A DNA stretch of 64,000 nt from Gammaproteobacteria bacterium (GCA_003645455.1 QNFE01000007.1:1-64000), one strand, 5' to 3'; counted from the first letter of the stretch, positions 9,439-18,851 are shown. Notes: generated by a model not told the origin, from the sequence alone. Translations and numbers: made by a program.

Positions 9439-10304
9439 TTATTCATCTGTTGTTAGTAGAATAAATAAATCATCTAATGTTGGTTGATGGATTTGCAATT
9501 TATCCAAACAAATTTTTTGTTGCAGTAGTTCTTGTAAAGTATCGTTTATATTGGTGCTTTGAATGTGCACCGTGTTATCTTTTATAATGTAGTCAATTTT
9601 ACTGCTTTTATTAATTGCATCTGTTGGTAGCTCTAAAATTACACTTTTAAAGTGTTGTTTTAAAAGCCCCTGAGGGCTTCCTGATGCGATAATTTTACCC
9701 TGTTGCATTATGGCTATCTCATCACACAACTGATATGCCTCCTCCATATAATGAGTGGTAAGCAGGATTGTCTTATTTTGTTTTTTTTGCTCGTTGATTA
9801 GTTGCCAAAATGCTCGTCTTGATTTGGGGTCTAATCCTGTCGTAGGCTCGTCGAGAAATAAAATTTTAGGATCGTTGATAAGGGCGATCGCAAAGAGCAA
9901 TCTTTGTCTTTGGCCACCTGATAATTTATTAGCATCTTGATTTAAAAAATCTTGTAATTGACAATCATGGATTAGTTTTTTTAAATCTACTGGGTTTTGA
10001 TATAATCCTGCAAACAACTGTAATTGATTTTTAACGGTTAAAAATTCCTGCAAAGCCGTATGTTGAAAACCTATGCCAATTTGTTGCTTGTAGTTTTTTG
10101 TCCTCTCTTGTTCTTGATACAAGATTTCACCACTATTTTCTTTTATTATACCCTCTAATATTTCGATTGTCGTGCTTTTTCCGGCACCATTTGGACCCAA
10201 TAGTCCAAAACAAGTTCCAGTTTTTATAGCAAAACTTATATCATTAACTGCTGTTATTTTACCGTATGACTTGTGTAGATTTTTGACTTTTAAGATATTA
10301 TTCA

Positions 10305-10305
<1 letters not shown>
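9439..10305 (-). CDS. ABC-2-type transporter ATPase subunit
   Basis: All nucleotide-binding motifs are intact: Walker A (GPNGAGKST), signature (LSGGQRQR), Walker B (ILFLDEPTTGLDP) and switch His (LTTHYMEE). The LLGPNGAGKSTT start and C-terminal extension place it with ABC-2/drug-and-lipid exporter ATPases (CcmA group). The gene abuts tgt upstream (sharing one base) and converges with prpD 3 bases away, so no permease gene is next to it; either the partner is elsewhere or it was lost. Substrate unknown. Confidence 0.85.
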
Positions 10306-11405
<1,100 letters not shown>

Positions 11406-11502
11406 TTAAATTTTAAGATAGGTTTTGATAAGACTCAATCCCATGAAAAGCAATTATTTTTATCACAACTATACCATAAATAGAAGTTTTATACAACAAA
11501 AC

Positions 11503-11802
11503 TTATCTTATTTGCATAGCCACTTTTTGCCCTGTTTTATCAAGCATATCAAGCAAAGCATCAATCGTAAATTTATCAGTTTTACCCTGTGCTATATCAG
11601 ATATTCTGGGACGATGCACTTTTAAAATAGTTGCAGCTCGTGCTTGGGTAAGTTGTTTATTTTTTAACCACTTTTCAATCTGGCACATAAGCTGTGATTT
11701 GATTTTAAGTTTAGTAGCAACAGCCGAACTAAAACCCAAATCAACAAAAATATTACCATCAGTTGGAGTTATATGCTCTATTTTGTCCTCAATATTATTC
11801 AT
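11503..11802 (-). CDS. higA: HigA-like antitoxin (XRE-type helix-turn-helix)
   Basis: A 99-residue protein with a helix-turn-helix of the XRE type in its C-terminal half (LTQARAATILKVHRPRISDI, then QGKTDKFTIDALLDMLDK). The length and toxin-first gene order fit the HigA antitoxin of HigBA-type systems. It starts 4 bases before the end of the toxin gene, implying translational coupling. It should bind the toxin and repress the shared promoter. Confidence 0.8.
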   Translation of the reverse strand: MNNIEDKIEHITPTDGNIFVDLGFSSAVATKLKIKSQLMCQIEKWLKNKQLTQARAATILKVHRPRISDIAQGKTDKFTIDALLDMLDKTGQKVAMQIR

Positions 11803-12137
11803 AAATTACCACCTCTTTTTATTACCATAAAACGTTTTTTTGCAATTTTTATATCCTGCTGTGATGTTTTTTGGCTTTTTTTGTTAAACGAATGTAAAAC
11901 ATATATTTTTTCACCAAAATTAGCGATATAAATAATTCTGTAATTCCCATCCGAATCAGTTAGACGAATTTCTTTTACACCACTACCAATGGTTTTCATA
12001 TGTTTGTAATTATCAGGCTCTAAACCACTTTGCACACGATGGAGTTGATAACCTGCCATTTTTTTAACTCCATCTGGAAATTTAAGCAAATCCTTATAAC
12101 TGCTGCCAATCCAATAAATAGGTTTTTCATCAATCAT
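11799..12137 (-). CDS. higB: HigB-like toxin (Gp49/RelE fold)
   Basis: The 112-residue protein has the features of the phage Gp49-like/HigB toxin family: FPDGVKKMAGYQLHRVQSG, then GVKEIRLTDSDGNYRIIYIA and YVLHSFNKKSQKT, ending in a basic helix. Members are ribosome-dependent mRNA interferases. It is followed by an XRE antitoxin with a 4-base overlap. An inverted repeat over the -10 region (12145-12170) is a likely autoregulation site. The pair lies between tgt and a repeat-rich island. Confidence 0.85.
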   Translation of the reverse strand: MIDEKPIYWIGSSYKDLLKFPDGVKKMAGYQLHRVQSGLEPDNYKHMKTIGSGVKEIRLTDSDGNYRIIYIANFGEKIYVLHSFNKKSQKTSQQDIKIAKKRFMVIKRGGNL

Positions 12138-12144
12138 AAAGCGG

Positions 12145-12170
12145 TATTGTATAAAATTATATACACAATA
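12145..12170 (-). promoter_or_regulatory. Promoter with inverted-repeat operator for the toxin-antitoxin pair
   Basis: TATTGT (12145-12150) and ACAATA (12165-12170) form an inverted repeat. A minus-strand TATAAT -10 box (12161-12156) lies inside it, 18 bases before the toxin start codon. This fits repression by the antitoxin; the regulation is inferred. Confidence 0.5.
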
Positions 12171-12396
12171 GCAAATTTTTTATTTTAATTTAGCACTTTT
12201 AAGCAATCAAAATCTTTGATTTTGGGGGTTCGTGTATAATTAATAATTGATGATTGAGAATGGATAATTAAAAATCACCCACAACAAAACCACACACCAA
12301 AAATAATCATGTCATAACGAGGCGGACGAGAATAATTGATAATTGATAATTAACAGTTATTAGTTTAAAATCCGCTATTAATTTTTAACTAATAAC
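12171..12396. other. Gene-free AT-rich spacer
   Basis: No coding sequence seen. It holds short reiterations of the word ATAATTGATAATTGATAATT (12331-12350, related words near 39650 and 41500) and a lone repeat end GTCATAACGAGGCGGACGAG near 12310. Confidence 0.6.
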
Positions 12397-12401
12397 TATT
12401 A

Positions 12402-12560
12402 GAGACCTTTGCATAATTCAAGCACAATTTATAAAACACATAAAATGCACCTTTTCATAGCAAAAATTCGTCAAAGGACTTGCCATTTTCCTTATTTTTA
12501 CTATAAAAATGCACTATTTTCTGCATTCTCTAAACAGCACTTGAATTATGCAAAGGTCTC
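12402..12560. mobile_element. MITE copy 1 (159 bp, GAGACCTTTGCATAATTCAAG ends)
   Basis: Terminal inverted repeats begin GAGACCTTTGCATAATTC and end with the complement GAATTATGCAAAGGTCTC. It is flanked by a perfect 5-bp target duplication TATTA (12397-12401 and 12561-12565). It has the same length as copy 3 (24577-24735), in opposite orientation; copy 2 (21615-21710) is shorter. No transposase is encoded; a short reading frame starting MHNSSTIYK is shared with copy 3 and is probably only repeat sequence. The ends recall IS5-group elements, from memory only. Confidence 0.9.
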
Positions 12561-12596
12561 TATTAACTATATAGACTGCCATATCTCTTGTTACTG

Positions 12597-12681
12597 TCGT
12601 CACTGCGAGCGAACTTGTGAGCGTGGCAGTCTCTTGACCCCTATGAGATCGCCACACTCGCAGGCTCGTTCGCGATGACGG
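12597..12681. repeat. Dispersed palindromic repeat, partial copy
   Basis: GTCGTCACTGCGAGCGAAC, then GAGATCGCCACACTCGCAGG and GCGATGACGG, members of the CCGTCATTGCGAG family. The flank to its right (12685-12745) is similar to that of the copy at 16038-16125. Confidence 0.75.
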
Positions 12682-12716
12682 CTTCTTTTGTTTGTTCGTT
12701 ATGACTTAGATTTTTT

Positions 12717-12789
12717 ACCAACCATATCTTGCCAATAGTTGGGGGTGACGTGCCTTTGAAATTATTCCTGTTGCAAGCGGTAAAATAGT
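12717..12789 (+). pseudogene. Fragment of a beta-flower-like gene 3' end
   Basis: With one frameshift the bases encode QPYLANSWG and then PLKLFLLQ, the same C-terminal block as the frame at 15026-15277 (QPYLTNSWGDVPLKIFLLQG). A single in-frame stop follows NSWG. It is an isolated relic wedged between two repeat elements. Confidence 0.65.
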
Positions 12790-12914
12790 CCGTCATAACG
12801 AGGCGGACGGAATAAGTATGTAATGTAGGATAGTAAACCGCCGTGGTTATCTCTTGTTATTGTCCGTATGCCAAATAGAGATCGCCACACTCGCAGGCTC
12901 GTTCGCAATGACGG
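12790..12914. repeat. Dispersed palindromic repeat, full copy
   Basis: A full 125-bp member: left end CCGTCATAACGAGGCGGACG, middle CCGCCGTGGTTATCTCTTG, right end TCGCAATGACGG. The ends are imperfect inverted repeats of each other. Similar full copies lie at 15914-16037 and 41651-41803. Confidence 0.8.
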
Positions 12915-12927
12915 AATTTTTACTTCT

Positions 12928-13350
12928 CTAACCATCAAACCAACCTAACAATTTTTTGATAACTCCCTTATCACGAAAAGATACTTTACGATAGTTTTTA
13001 ATCAGCAACAACTCCTCATTATTGATAAAAAATTTATCATTTTTTTGTCCGCTTCCATCAGATTTATCATCACCACCATTATTATCAACAAAAACCTTAT
13101 TTGCCAACATATCACCTGTCCCATCTCGCAACCAAGCAAGCGACACCCCAAGCTTTTCAGCGATAATCGGCATCCGTGATTGATGGGGCATACTCACAGC
13201 ATTTAACCAGTGGTCCACCGCCTGGCGACTCACCCCAAACGATTGAGATAATTTTATCAAACCAGAGCGAGCATTAACAGGAATTTTCAAAGCCGTCTCT
13301 AATCTTTGAGCGAATTCATTTTTAACCGCTTGGGTTTTTAAATATGACAT
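12928..13350 (-). CDS. CI-type phage-like repressor
   Basis: The N-terminal ~75 residues form a helix-turn-helix of the bacteriophage CI repressor type (LIKLSQSFGVSRQAVDHWLN, ending LGVSLAWLRDGTGDM). The C-terminal part is short and charged and lacks an S24 peptidase domain, so it cannot autocleave like LexA or lambda CI. The frame opens at 13377, but ATG at 13350 (MSYLKTQ) is more likely. It is divergent from the lipoprotein gene at 13484, with two perfect inverted repeats between them, which it probably binds. No other phage gene is near. Confidence 0.75.
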   Translation of the reverse strand: MSYLKTQAVKNEFAQRLETALKIPVNARSGLIKLSQSFGVSRQAVDHWLNAVSMPHQSRMPIIAEKLGVSLAWLRDGTGDMLANKVFVDNNGGDDKSDGSGQKNDKFFINNEELLLIKNYRKVSFRDKGVIKKLLGWFDG

Positions 13351-13386
13351 ATGGATATTAAAAAATAAAATAACCATTGTCAGTTA

Positions 13387-13434
13387 TATCAATCAAATAT
13401 AGATTGATATTAAAATCAAATAATACTTGATTTT
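13387..13434. promoter_or_regulatory. Paired operators between repressor and lipoprotein genes
   Basis: Two inverted repeats with identical geometry (8-base arms, 7-base spacer): TATCAATC/GATTGATA at 13387-13409 and AAAATCAA/TTGATTTT at 13412-13434. Half-sites share ATCAA. They sit in the 133-bp divergent intergenic region, as expected for operators of the adjacent CI-like repressor. Binding is inferred. Confidence 0.6.
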
Positions 13435-13483
13435 ATAAAATTTCTAATTTATAATACCAATTTTTTATCTCACGAGGCAACTT

Positions 13484-14212
13484 ATGAAAACTTTTAACTT
13501 AAAATTTGGCAATGTAAAATTGATAAGTTTTTTATCAATTATTTTTTTAACTTTTTTTGCAGTTGGTTGTGCCGATGACTCATCTGATAGCGGTTCAGGC
13601 AGCAGTTCAGACAGCAGTTCAGACAGCAGTTCAGACGATGATACACCAACAACAGACACCACAAGTTTTATTATGAAATGGCGAGTGGGAATAGGTTATT
13701 GTTTTGAAACTGGTGTTAATATCGGCACTGTTTCAGGCTACACTTATAATTATACAGTTGATTGGGGTGATGGCACAATAGAGACTAATCAAACAACTGA
13801 TGCCTATCATGAGCATTGTTCCAGAGGTTTGTATACTGTCAAAATCAGTGGCACTTTCCCAGTGATTAAATCTACTAGTTGTGATGGTTATGCTAAGCTG
13901 GTAGCAATTGATCAATGGGGCGACCAAAAATGGCAAACTTTTAAAGATGCTTTTGCTGGTTGTTCTGATTTATCGGGTAATGCCACCGACAAACCAGATT
14001 TATCACAGGTAACAGATATGTCAAATGCTTTTAATGGTGCATCGATATTTAACCATGATATTAAAAATTGGGATGTCATTAATGTTACAAATATGAGCGG
14101 TATGTTTTCTGGTGCAACAGATTTTACACAAGATTTATCTGGCTGGGATGTCAGCAATGTAACGAGCCATGATAATTTTTGTGATAATTGCACTGAGCCA
14201 AATTGGCCTTAA
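13484..14212 (+). CDS. Lipoprotein with PKD-like and BspA/DUF285 repeats
   Basis: A signal peptide of ~27 residues ends in a lipobox (FAVGC). A Ser/Asp-rich linker made of 12-bp tandem units (SSDSSSDSSS) follows. Then comes a PKD-like segment ([19 protein letters not shown]) and two to three DUF285 repeats (MSNAFNGASIFNHDIKNWDV). The end, TEPNWP, matches TEPTWP of the large surface protein at the left edge, as does the order PKD then DUF285; this is a short lipid-anchored paralogue. It probably faces the cell surface or periplasm. Control by the divergent CI-like repressor is likely from the operators. Confidence 0.85.
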   Translation: MKTFNLKFGNVKLISFLSIIFLTFFAVGCADDSSDSGSGSSSDSSSDSSSDDDTPTTDTTSFIMKWRVGIGYCFETGVNIGTVSGYTYNYTVDWGDGTIETNQTTDAYHEHCSRGLYTVKISGTFPVIKSTSCDGYAKLVAIDQWGDQKWQTFKDAFAGCSDLSGNATDKPDLSQVTDMSNAFNGASIFNHDIKNWDVINVTNMSGMFSGATDFTQDLSGWDVSNVTSHDNFCDNCTEPNWP

Positions 14213-14236
14213 TTTTTTTTATTTACGGAGTGATTT

Positions 14237-15013
14237 ATGACATTAAAACAAAACGAAGTATTTGTAGCAGATAGTTTAGAAAAATATTTTAAAAACAAAG
14301 GAAGTGATGTTAGTTATGTAGAAGGAAAAAATCCACCAGATATTGTTTTAAGTATTGACAATAAAAATATTTCTGTGGAAATATCAACATTGAATCAAAA
14401 TTCCACTACTGACATTGATACCATCAATTTTGGGTACTTTGCTTTCAGAAAAGTGTTAGATGAAAAAATTGGAGATTTTTTACAAAAGAATGATTTGTAT
14501 TTGTATCTAACTTTTTATCATAACAGTATAGGAATAAAAAATATTAAAAAAATATTTATAAAAAATTTAATGAATTATATTGAAAACAAAAAATTGGTGG
14601 CTGGTAAAAAAATAGAAGATGTTATAGGTGGTGTTGGTTACAGCATTGAAGCAGTGAAAACAATACCAAGAAACAAATCTAATATATGCTTGAGTGTTAT
14701 GCCTTTTGGTGGAAAATTTTTTAAGATGAAAACAATAGAAGAAGTATTAAAAAATATATCTTTTTGCAATGTTGACATTCAACTTTTTAATATTGTCAAT
14801 GAAAGATTATCTACCAAAAAACATAAATGTAAAGAACTCAAAAAACCAATATGGTTAGCATTACAAGATGGCTATTTATTTATGTATAGTAATTTTAAAG
14901 ACAAAAATCACATTGAAGATTATAAGCAAATTTTAGATAAATCAACCATACCTAATATATTTGAGAAAATCTTAATTGTATTCAACAATGGCGATGTGTT
15001 AGAATACAATTAA
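14237..15013 (+). CDS. Unknown protein with a nuclease-like PD-x-ExS pattern
   Basis: 258 residues, preceded by a good ribosome-binding site (ACGGAGTGATTT), 24 bases after the lipoprotein gene. Near residue 33 it reads NPPDIVLSIDNKNISVEIS, reminiscent of PD-(D/E)xK nucleases (PD, then a short turn, then VE-x), but the catalytic Lys position is Ser. The rest is Lys/Ile-rich without a family I recognise. There is no signal peptide or membrane segment. Position inside the island suggests an accessory or defence role, but that is a guess. Confidence 0.6.
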   Translation: MTLKQNEVFVADSLEKYFKNKGSDVSYVEGKNPPDIVLSIDNKNISVEISTLNQNSTTDIDTINFGYFAFRKVLDEKIGDFLQKNDLYLYLTFYHNSIGIKNIKKIFIKNLMNYIENKKLVAGKKIEDVIGGVGYSIEAVKTIPRNKSNICLSVMPFGGKFFKMKTIEEVLKNISFCNVDIQLFNIVNERLSTKKHKCKELKKPIWLALQDGYLFMYSNFKDKNHIEDYKQILDKSTIPNIFEKILIVFNNGDVLEYN

Positions 15014-15025
15014 AATAACTATCAT

Positions 15026-15277
15026 TTGCAGGTATATGGTTTTAATGGCAAACATTTGGGCTGGTTTATCAAGGGTGCGATATTCGCAACACCAAGGCAA
15101 AGCAGTAGGGGCGTCAAAAAGCGATTTAGTGGTTACACCTCACACGAGCCTTATAAGTCTTATAAAAAATATAAACCCTATAAAGGTTATAAACAATATG
15201 CTCCTTATCAACCATATCTTACCAATAGTTGGGGTGATGTGCCTTTAAAAATATTCCTGTTGCAAGGGGCAAAATAG
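15026..15277 (+). pseudogene. C-terminal remnant of a 4-fold beta-flower-like protein
   Basis: The frame reads YGFNGKHLGWF, then SYKKYKPYKGYKQYAPYQPY and LTNSWGDVPLKIFLLQG. The GWF strand, the Pro/Tyr/Lys ladder and the SW-x2-VPL end match my memory of the C-terminal part of 4-fold beta-flower domain proteins, which are normally longer and contain several such blades. There is no proper start (a TTG at 15026 only), so the N-terminus is missing. Degraded pieces of the same gene occur at 12717-12789, 15841-15906 and about 16095-16125. Confidence 0.6.
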
Positions 15278-15356
15278 TTTTAGTTTTTTGCTTGCAATTT
15301 GCACTTTTAAAAAATAAATGTTATAGTTTGCTTTTTTATATCCATAATCTATCATC

Positions 15357-15596
15357 ATGCAATTAGCGATAAATGTATCTATGCCAAGTATTTTGTCTGT
15401 TATCTCTCAAATGTCTTATGATGAGATTGAAGAGATAAAAAATAAAATAATTCAACAGGAAATTTATTTTAAAAAATTCAAAAAAGACAAGATTGAGAAT
15501 GTTATATCTGACTTTAAACAAGAGGATTATTCGCAAGAATTTTTAAATGACTTAGAAAATGGTTTGAAAAAAAGTTCAATTTATAATGCAAATTAA
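15357..15596 (+). CDS. Putative antitoxin of a RelE/ParE-type pair
   Basis: A 79-residue mostly helical protein (SYDEIEEIKNKIIQQEIYF, ending FLNDLENGLKKSS) directly before a RelE-like toxin, with an 11-base overlap. There is no recognisable DNA-binding motif apart from the N-terminal strand. The role is assigned from size and position. Confidence 0.6.
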   Translation: MQLAINVSMPSILSVISQMSYDEIEEIKNKIIQQEIYFKKFKKDKIENVISDFKQEDYSQEFLNDLENGLKKSSIYNAN

Positions 15597-15834
15597 ACCT
15601 CTGCGAGCCGATTTACAGCTTTATCTTAAAAAACATAATTTAGAGAAAAAATTCAAAAAAGCAAAAAATTTATTTGAAACTGATCCGTTTTATCTGTCCT
15701 TAAATACAGAACTTTTAGAGCCAAAAAGCAGACTAATATATTCTTTTAGAATAGATATAAAATACCGAGCAATTTTTATTTATGTTGATAAAAATACCAT
15801 TGAAATAATAACCCTCACTAATCATTATAAATAA
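15586..15834 (+). CDS. RelE/YoeB-like toxin
   Basis: 82 residues with the pattern of small RelE-superfamily toxins: AKNLFETDPFYLSLNTELLE, then SRLIYSFRIDIKYRAIF and IEIITLTNHYK. The central Arg of the YRAIF strand and the C-terminal TNHYK are family features. It overlaps its antitoxin by 11 bases. The pair sits between two copies of a ~65-bp beta-flower gene segment (15105-15170 and 15841-15906). Confidence 0.75.
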   Translation: MQIKPLRADLQLYLKKHNLEKKFKKAKNLFETDPFYLSLNTELLEPKSRLIYSFRIDIKYRAIFIYVDKNTIEIITLTNHYK

Positions 15835-15840
15835 AATAGA

Positions 15841-15906
15841 GAATGTAGTCAAAGAGCGATTTGCAGGTTATACTTCACATGAGTCTTATAAGTCTTATAA
15901 AAAAAA
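15841..15906 (+). pseudogene. Second copy of the beta-flower gene segment, truncated by a repeat
   Basis: The bases encode VKERFAGYTSHESYKSYKK, against VKKRFSGYTSHEPYKSYKK in the frame at 15026. The match stops where the palindromic repeat begins (15914). A further short piece of the same gene (like SNQPYLANS, degraded) resumes after the repeat at 16095-16125. The repeat therefore seems to have landed in an already duplicated gene copy. Confidence 0.7.
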
Positions 15907-15913
15907 AGACAAG

Positions 15914-16064
15914 CCGTCATAACGAGGCAGACGGATAAAACAATACATGAAAAATAATAATCCGCCGTGGTTATCTCTTGAAAATTATCCGTCAGCCCCA
16001 TGAGATCGCCACACTCGCAGGCTCGCTCGCGATGACGATTTCTTTTGCTTGTTCGCGATGACGG
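15914..16064. repeat. Dispersed palindromic repeat, full copy with partial extra end
   Basis: CCGTCATAACGAGGCAGACG at 15914, the middle block CCGCCGTGGTTATCTCTTG, and right end CTCGCGATGACG at 16037; a second GCGATGACGG end follows to 16064. Part of the gene-free stretch 15835-16311, which otherwise holds the beta-flower and tgt relics. Confidence 0.8.
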
Positions 16065-16140
16065 CTTCTTTTTTGTTTGTTCGTTAGGGCTTAGGTTTTT
16101 CACCAATCATATCTTGCCAACAATTTTTTTACTATCTACC

Positions 16141-16245
16141 TTCTGTGGTAACTGGCATCAATGCAGGGGTTATAATTTTACCACGATTGAGTTTTATTCT
16201 GCCACAACGAACTTTTTTATAAGAGTTTTTAATAGCAAATTTTAT
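16141..16245 (-). pseudogene. Decayed copy of the first 35 codons of tgt
   Basis: On the minus strand from 16245: KFAIKNSYKKVRCGRIKLNR, then GKIITPALMPVTTEG. The intact tgt begins [20 protein letters not shown] and continues [16 protein letters not shown]. The start ATG has become ATA, and homology stops abruptly at 16141. It has the same orientation as tgt and lies 66 bases before aroB, so it looks like the original tgt 5' end displaced 4.8 kb from the present gene. Confidence 0.85.
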
Positions 16246-16311
16246 TTATTTAAAGAATAAATTTAAATATATGGTATTATTGCAAAATTTTTTACACTTA
16301 CTTTATTTTTG

Positions 16312-17388
16312 ATGAAGATGAAAAAGTTATCATTAGACACAAAACACAAAACCTATCCAATATATATAGGTGAGAACCTACTGTCAGATGATAAATATAT
16401 ACTGCCCCATTTGAAAAATAATCAGGTTTTGGTTGTAAGTAATGAAACTGTCGCTCCTTTATATCTTGATAGTTTAAAAAAATCTTTAAAATCCATCAAG
16501 CCTGCAACAATTATTTTAAAAGATGGTGAAGAATATAAGAATATAACAACCGTTAATGTAATATATGACAAACTTATTGATGTTAAATTTGATCGTGATT
16601 GCACTTTAATAGCCTTAGGAGGAGGAGTAATAGGAGATATAACAGGCTTTGTAGCGAGCACCTATATGCGAGGCGTCTCTTTTATTCAAATTCCGACTAC
16701 ATTACTATCACAGGTGGATTCATCCGTAGGAGGAAAAACAGGCGTAAATCACCCCAAGGGCAAAAATATGATTGGTTCATTTTGGCAACCTGAATGCGTT
16801 TTGTCGGATACAAACACCTTAAAAACTCTGAATAAAAAACAAATTAGCGCAGGGCTCGCTGAAATTATTAAAGTAGCCATCATAAAAGATAAACAGTTTT
16901 TTGAAAAACTATACAATAACATGGACAGTATTTTAAGTTTAAAACAAGATCTAATTCAAGATGTAATTTATCAATCTTGTAAAATAAAAGCTGATATTGT
17001 GGCAATTGATGAAACCGAACAGGGCATCCGAGCTTTATTAAACTTAGGGCATACATTCGGACATGCGATTGAAACTATTTTGGGATATGGCAATATTTTA
17101 CACGGTGAAGCAGTAGGAGCAGGTATAAAACTTGCCGCAGTTTATTCAAACAAATACGGAAAATTAAAAGATAATAAAAAGGATATGATTGTTAAAATAC
17201 TACAAATGGCACAAATTCCTATGGGTATGGATAAAAATATCAAAGTAGATGATTATATGGATGTGATGGCGGTTGATAAAAAAACAAAAAACGGCAAAAT
17301 AAACCTAATCTTAATAAATGATATTGCTGATGTTTATATAGCACAAGATGTTGATAAACAAAATTTGCATAGTTTTTTAAGTCAATGA
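16312..17388 (+). CDS. aroB: 3-dehydroquinate synthase
   Basis: AroB converts DAHP to 3-dehydroquinate, the second shikimate-pathway step, using NAD and a divalent metal. Seen: the NAD-binding GGGVIGDITGFVASTYMRG, IPTTLLSQVDSSVGGKTGVN, metal ligands in LNLGHTFGHAIE and LHGEAVGAG. Candidate starts are TTG 16309, ATG 16312 and ATG 16318; I use 16312. The 358-residue length is typical. It overlaps damX by 4 bases; aroB-damX is a conserved gammaproteobacterial order. aroK is missing upstream, where the accessory island begins. Confidence 0.93.
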   Translation: MKMKKLSLDTKHKTYPIYIGENLLSDDKYILPHLKNNQVLVVSNETVAPLYLDSLKKSLKSIKPATIILKDGEEYKNITTVNVIYDKLIDVKFDRDCTLIALGGGVIGDITGFVASTYMRGVSFIQIPTTLLSQVDSSVGGKTGVNHPKGKNMIGSFWQPECVLSDTNTLKTLNKKQISAGLAEIIKVAIIKDKQFFEKLYNNMDSILSLKQDLIQDVIYQSCKIKADIVAIDETEQGIRALLNLGHTFGHAIETILGYGNILHGEAVGAGIKLAAVYSNKYGKLKDNKKDMIVKILQMAQIPMGMDKNIKVDDYMDVMAVDKKTKNGKINLILINDIADVYIAQDVDKQNLHSFLSQ

Positions 17389-18851
17389 ACGCACGAAACA
17401 ATAAACAATTGTATTACTTAGACAAAGATATTTTAAGATTTTGGGGTTTTTCTCGCCAACCATTTGAGACAGAAAATACGGATGAACATATTTACTTAGA
17501 CACTAATTTACAAATGCAACTTGGCGTCTTGCAAAACAATTTATTTAATAGTAATAATTTGCAGATTCTAAAAGGTGAAAAAGGTGTCGGCAAAACAACA
17601 ATTTGTAAATATTTAAAACATCAAATAGACGATCAAGCGACAGTATTTTACTTAAAAGGTAGCACAAGCCTACAAGCTGGAACGGTTATAAAACAGATGT
17701 TAAAATATTATCAAGACAATATTCCTGTTGATTTGAGGTCTTGTATAATAAGCTTGTCACGACATTTAAAAAATAATATATCTCAGCAAAATAAAGCCAT
17801 AATTTTTATTGATGATTGTCATTTTTTGCCTGCAAAAAACTTGCAATATATTTTACAGTCAATGGAAGCACTCACAGAGGTTTTAAAAGATCATTTACGT
17901 TTATTGCTTATTACAGAACCATCAATTGAGCTTAATTTACCAGATTTAGATGTGGAAGCTGTCAAAAATGGTAAGGTTTATACAGCATTATTGAGACCGT
18001 TTAACCTGAATCAAACCAAAGCATACTTAGATTATCGCCTGATGTTAGCAGATATCGCCGCTCCAAGCCCTTTCACCAAAAAAACATTAAAGAATTTGTA
18101 TAGTCAGTCATCTGGTATCGCCTCGCAGATAAATCAGCAGGCTGCTAACTATTTTAATGCAAATCCTCGTCAATTATGGGATTATTATTTGGAGAATCTT
18201 GCTAATAACTACAAGTCAATAACTGTAATCTCTATCATAATTATAACCATGACATACATCATAACATCAGTTATAGAAATTGTAAGAGACGATAAGGACT
18301 CTAATATTGTCAAGACTAATACAAAATATAACATTGACAGGACATCCAGTCAAGATAAAAATTTAGTAATTTACGAGCCAGAGCATTTTATCAAACCGCC
18401 ACGACCTGATAAAAACACCAAAGCAAAATCCTTAAATCTCCCTGTGGATTCTGCTGATAAAAAAAAGAAAATTCAGCGTGAAAAACAAACAGACAACAAT
18501 AAAAAACCTGCTGTGACAACAAAAAGCATGAAAGAAATATATAATGACGAAAAATATCTATTAGAGCAGCCAGATGAATATTTTACTCTGCAACTTGCAA
18601 CATTAGATAGTATTGCAAGCATAAAACAGTTTATTGATGTGCATAATTTACAAAATGAAATCTATGTATATAGAATATTAAAAAAAGACGATATTACTTT
18701 TTTTGTCATAACAAAAGGATTACATAAAAACAAAGATATTGCTACAAAAGAAGCTTTGTCTTTGCATGAGTATTTTAGTATCAACAAACCGAGAATTCAT
18801 AAGTTACAAAAAGTTAAACAAACAATTACGGATTTTAAACAAAATAACTAA
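17385..18851 (+). CDS. damX: DamX-like division protein: AAA ATPase with membrane segment and SPOR domain
   Basis: The N-terminal ~260 residues are an ExeA-type AAA ATPase: FWGFSRQPFE, Walker A GEKGVGKTT, Walker B AIIFIDDCHF. One membrane segment follows (ITVISIIIITMTYIITSVI, about 279-297), then a charged linker and a C-terminal SPOR domain (YFTLQLATLDSIASIKQFI) that binds denuded septal peptidoglycan. This is the DamX architecture, and the aroB overlap supports it. It probably acts at the division septum. topA follows after 14 bases with its own AAAAGGAAT site. Confidence 0.88.
   Translation: MNARNNKQLYYLDKDILRFWGFSRQPFETENTDEHIYLDTNLQMQLGVLQNNLFNSNNLQILKGEKGVGKTTICKYLKHQIDDQATVFYLKGSTSLQAGTVIKQMLKYYQDNIPVDLRSCIISLSRHLKNNISQQNKAIIFIDDCHFLPAKNLQYILQSMEALTEVLKDHLRLLLITEPSIELNLPDLDVEAVKNGKVYTALLRPFNLNQTKAYLDYRLMLADIAAPSPFTKKTLKNLYSQSSGIASQINQQAANYFNANPRQLWDYYLENLANNYKSITVISIIIITMTYIITSVIEIVRDDKDSNIVKTNTKYNIDRTSSQDKNLVIYEPEHFIKPPRPDKNTKAKSLNLPVDSADKKKKIQREKQTDNNKKPAVTTKSMKEIYNDEKYLLEQPDEYFTLQLATLDSIASIKQFIDVHNLQNEIYVYRILKKDDITFFVITKGLHKNKDIATKEALSLHEYFSINKPRIHKLQKVKQTITDFKQNN

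Noticed and set aside
11425-11625. Plus-strand frame of 66 codons opposite the antitoxin
   Set aside because: Antisense to the antitoxin gene, with no ribosome-binding site or recognisable domain.
12409-12678. Frame starting MHNSSTIYK, with a twin at 24510-24728 on the minus strand
   Set aside because: Both lie inside MITE copies 1 and 3, whose shared sequence explains the similarity; they run out into unrelated flanks and have no ribosome-binding site.
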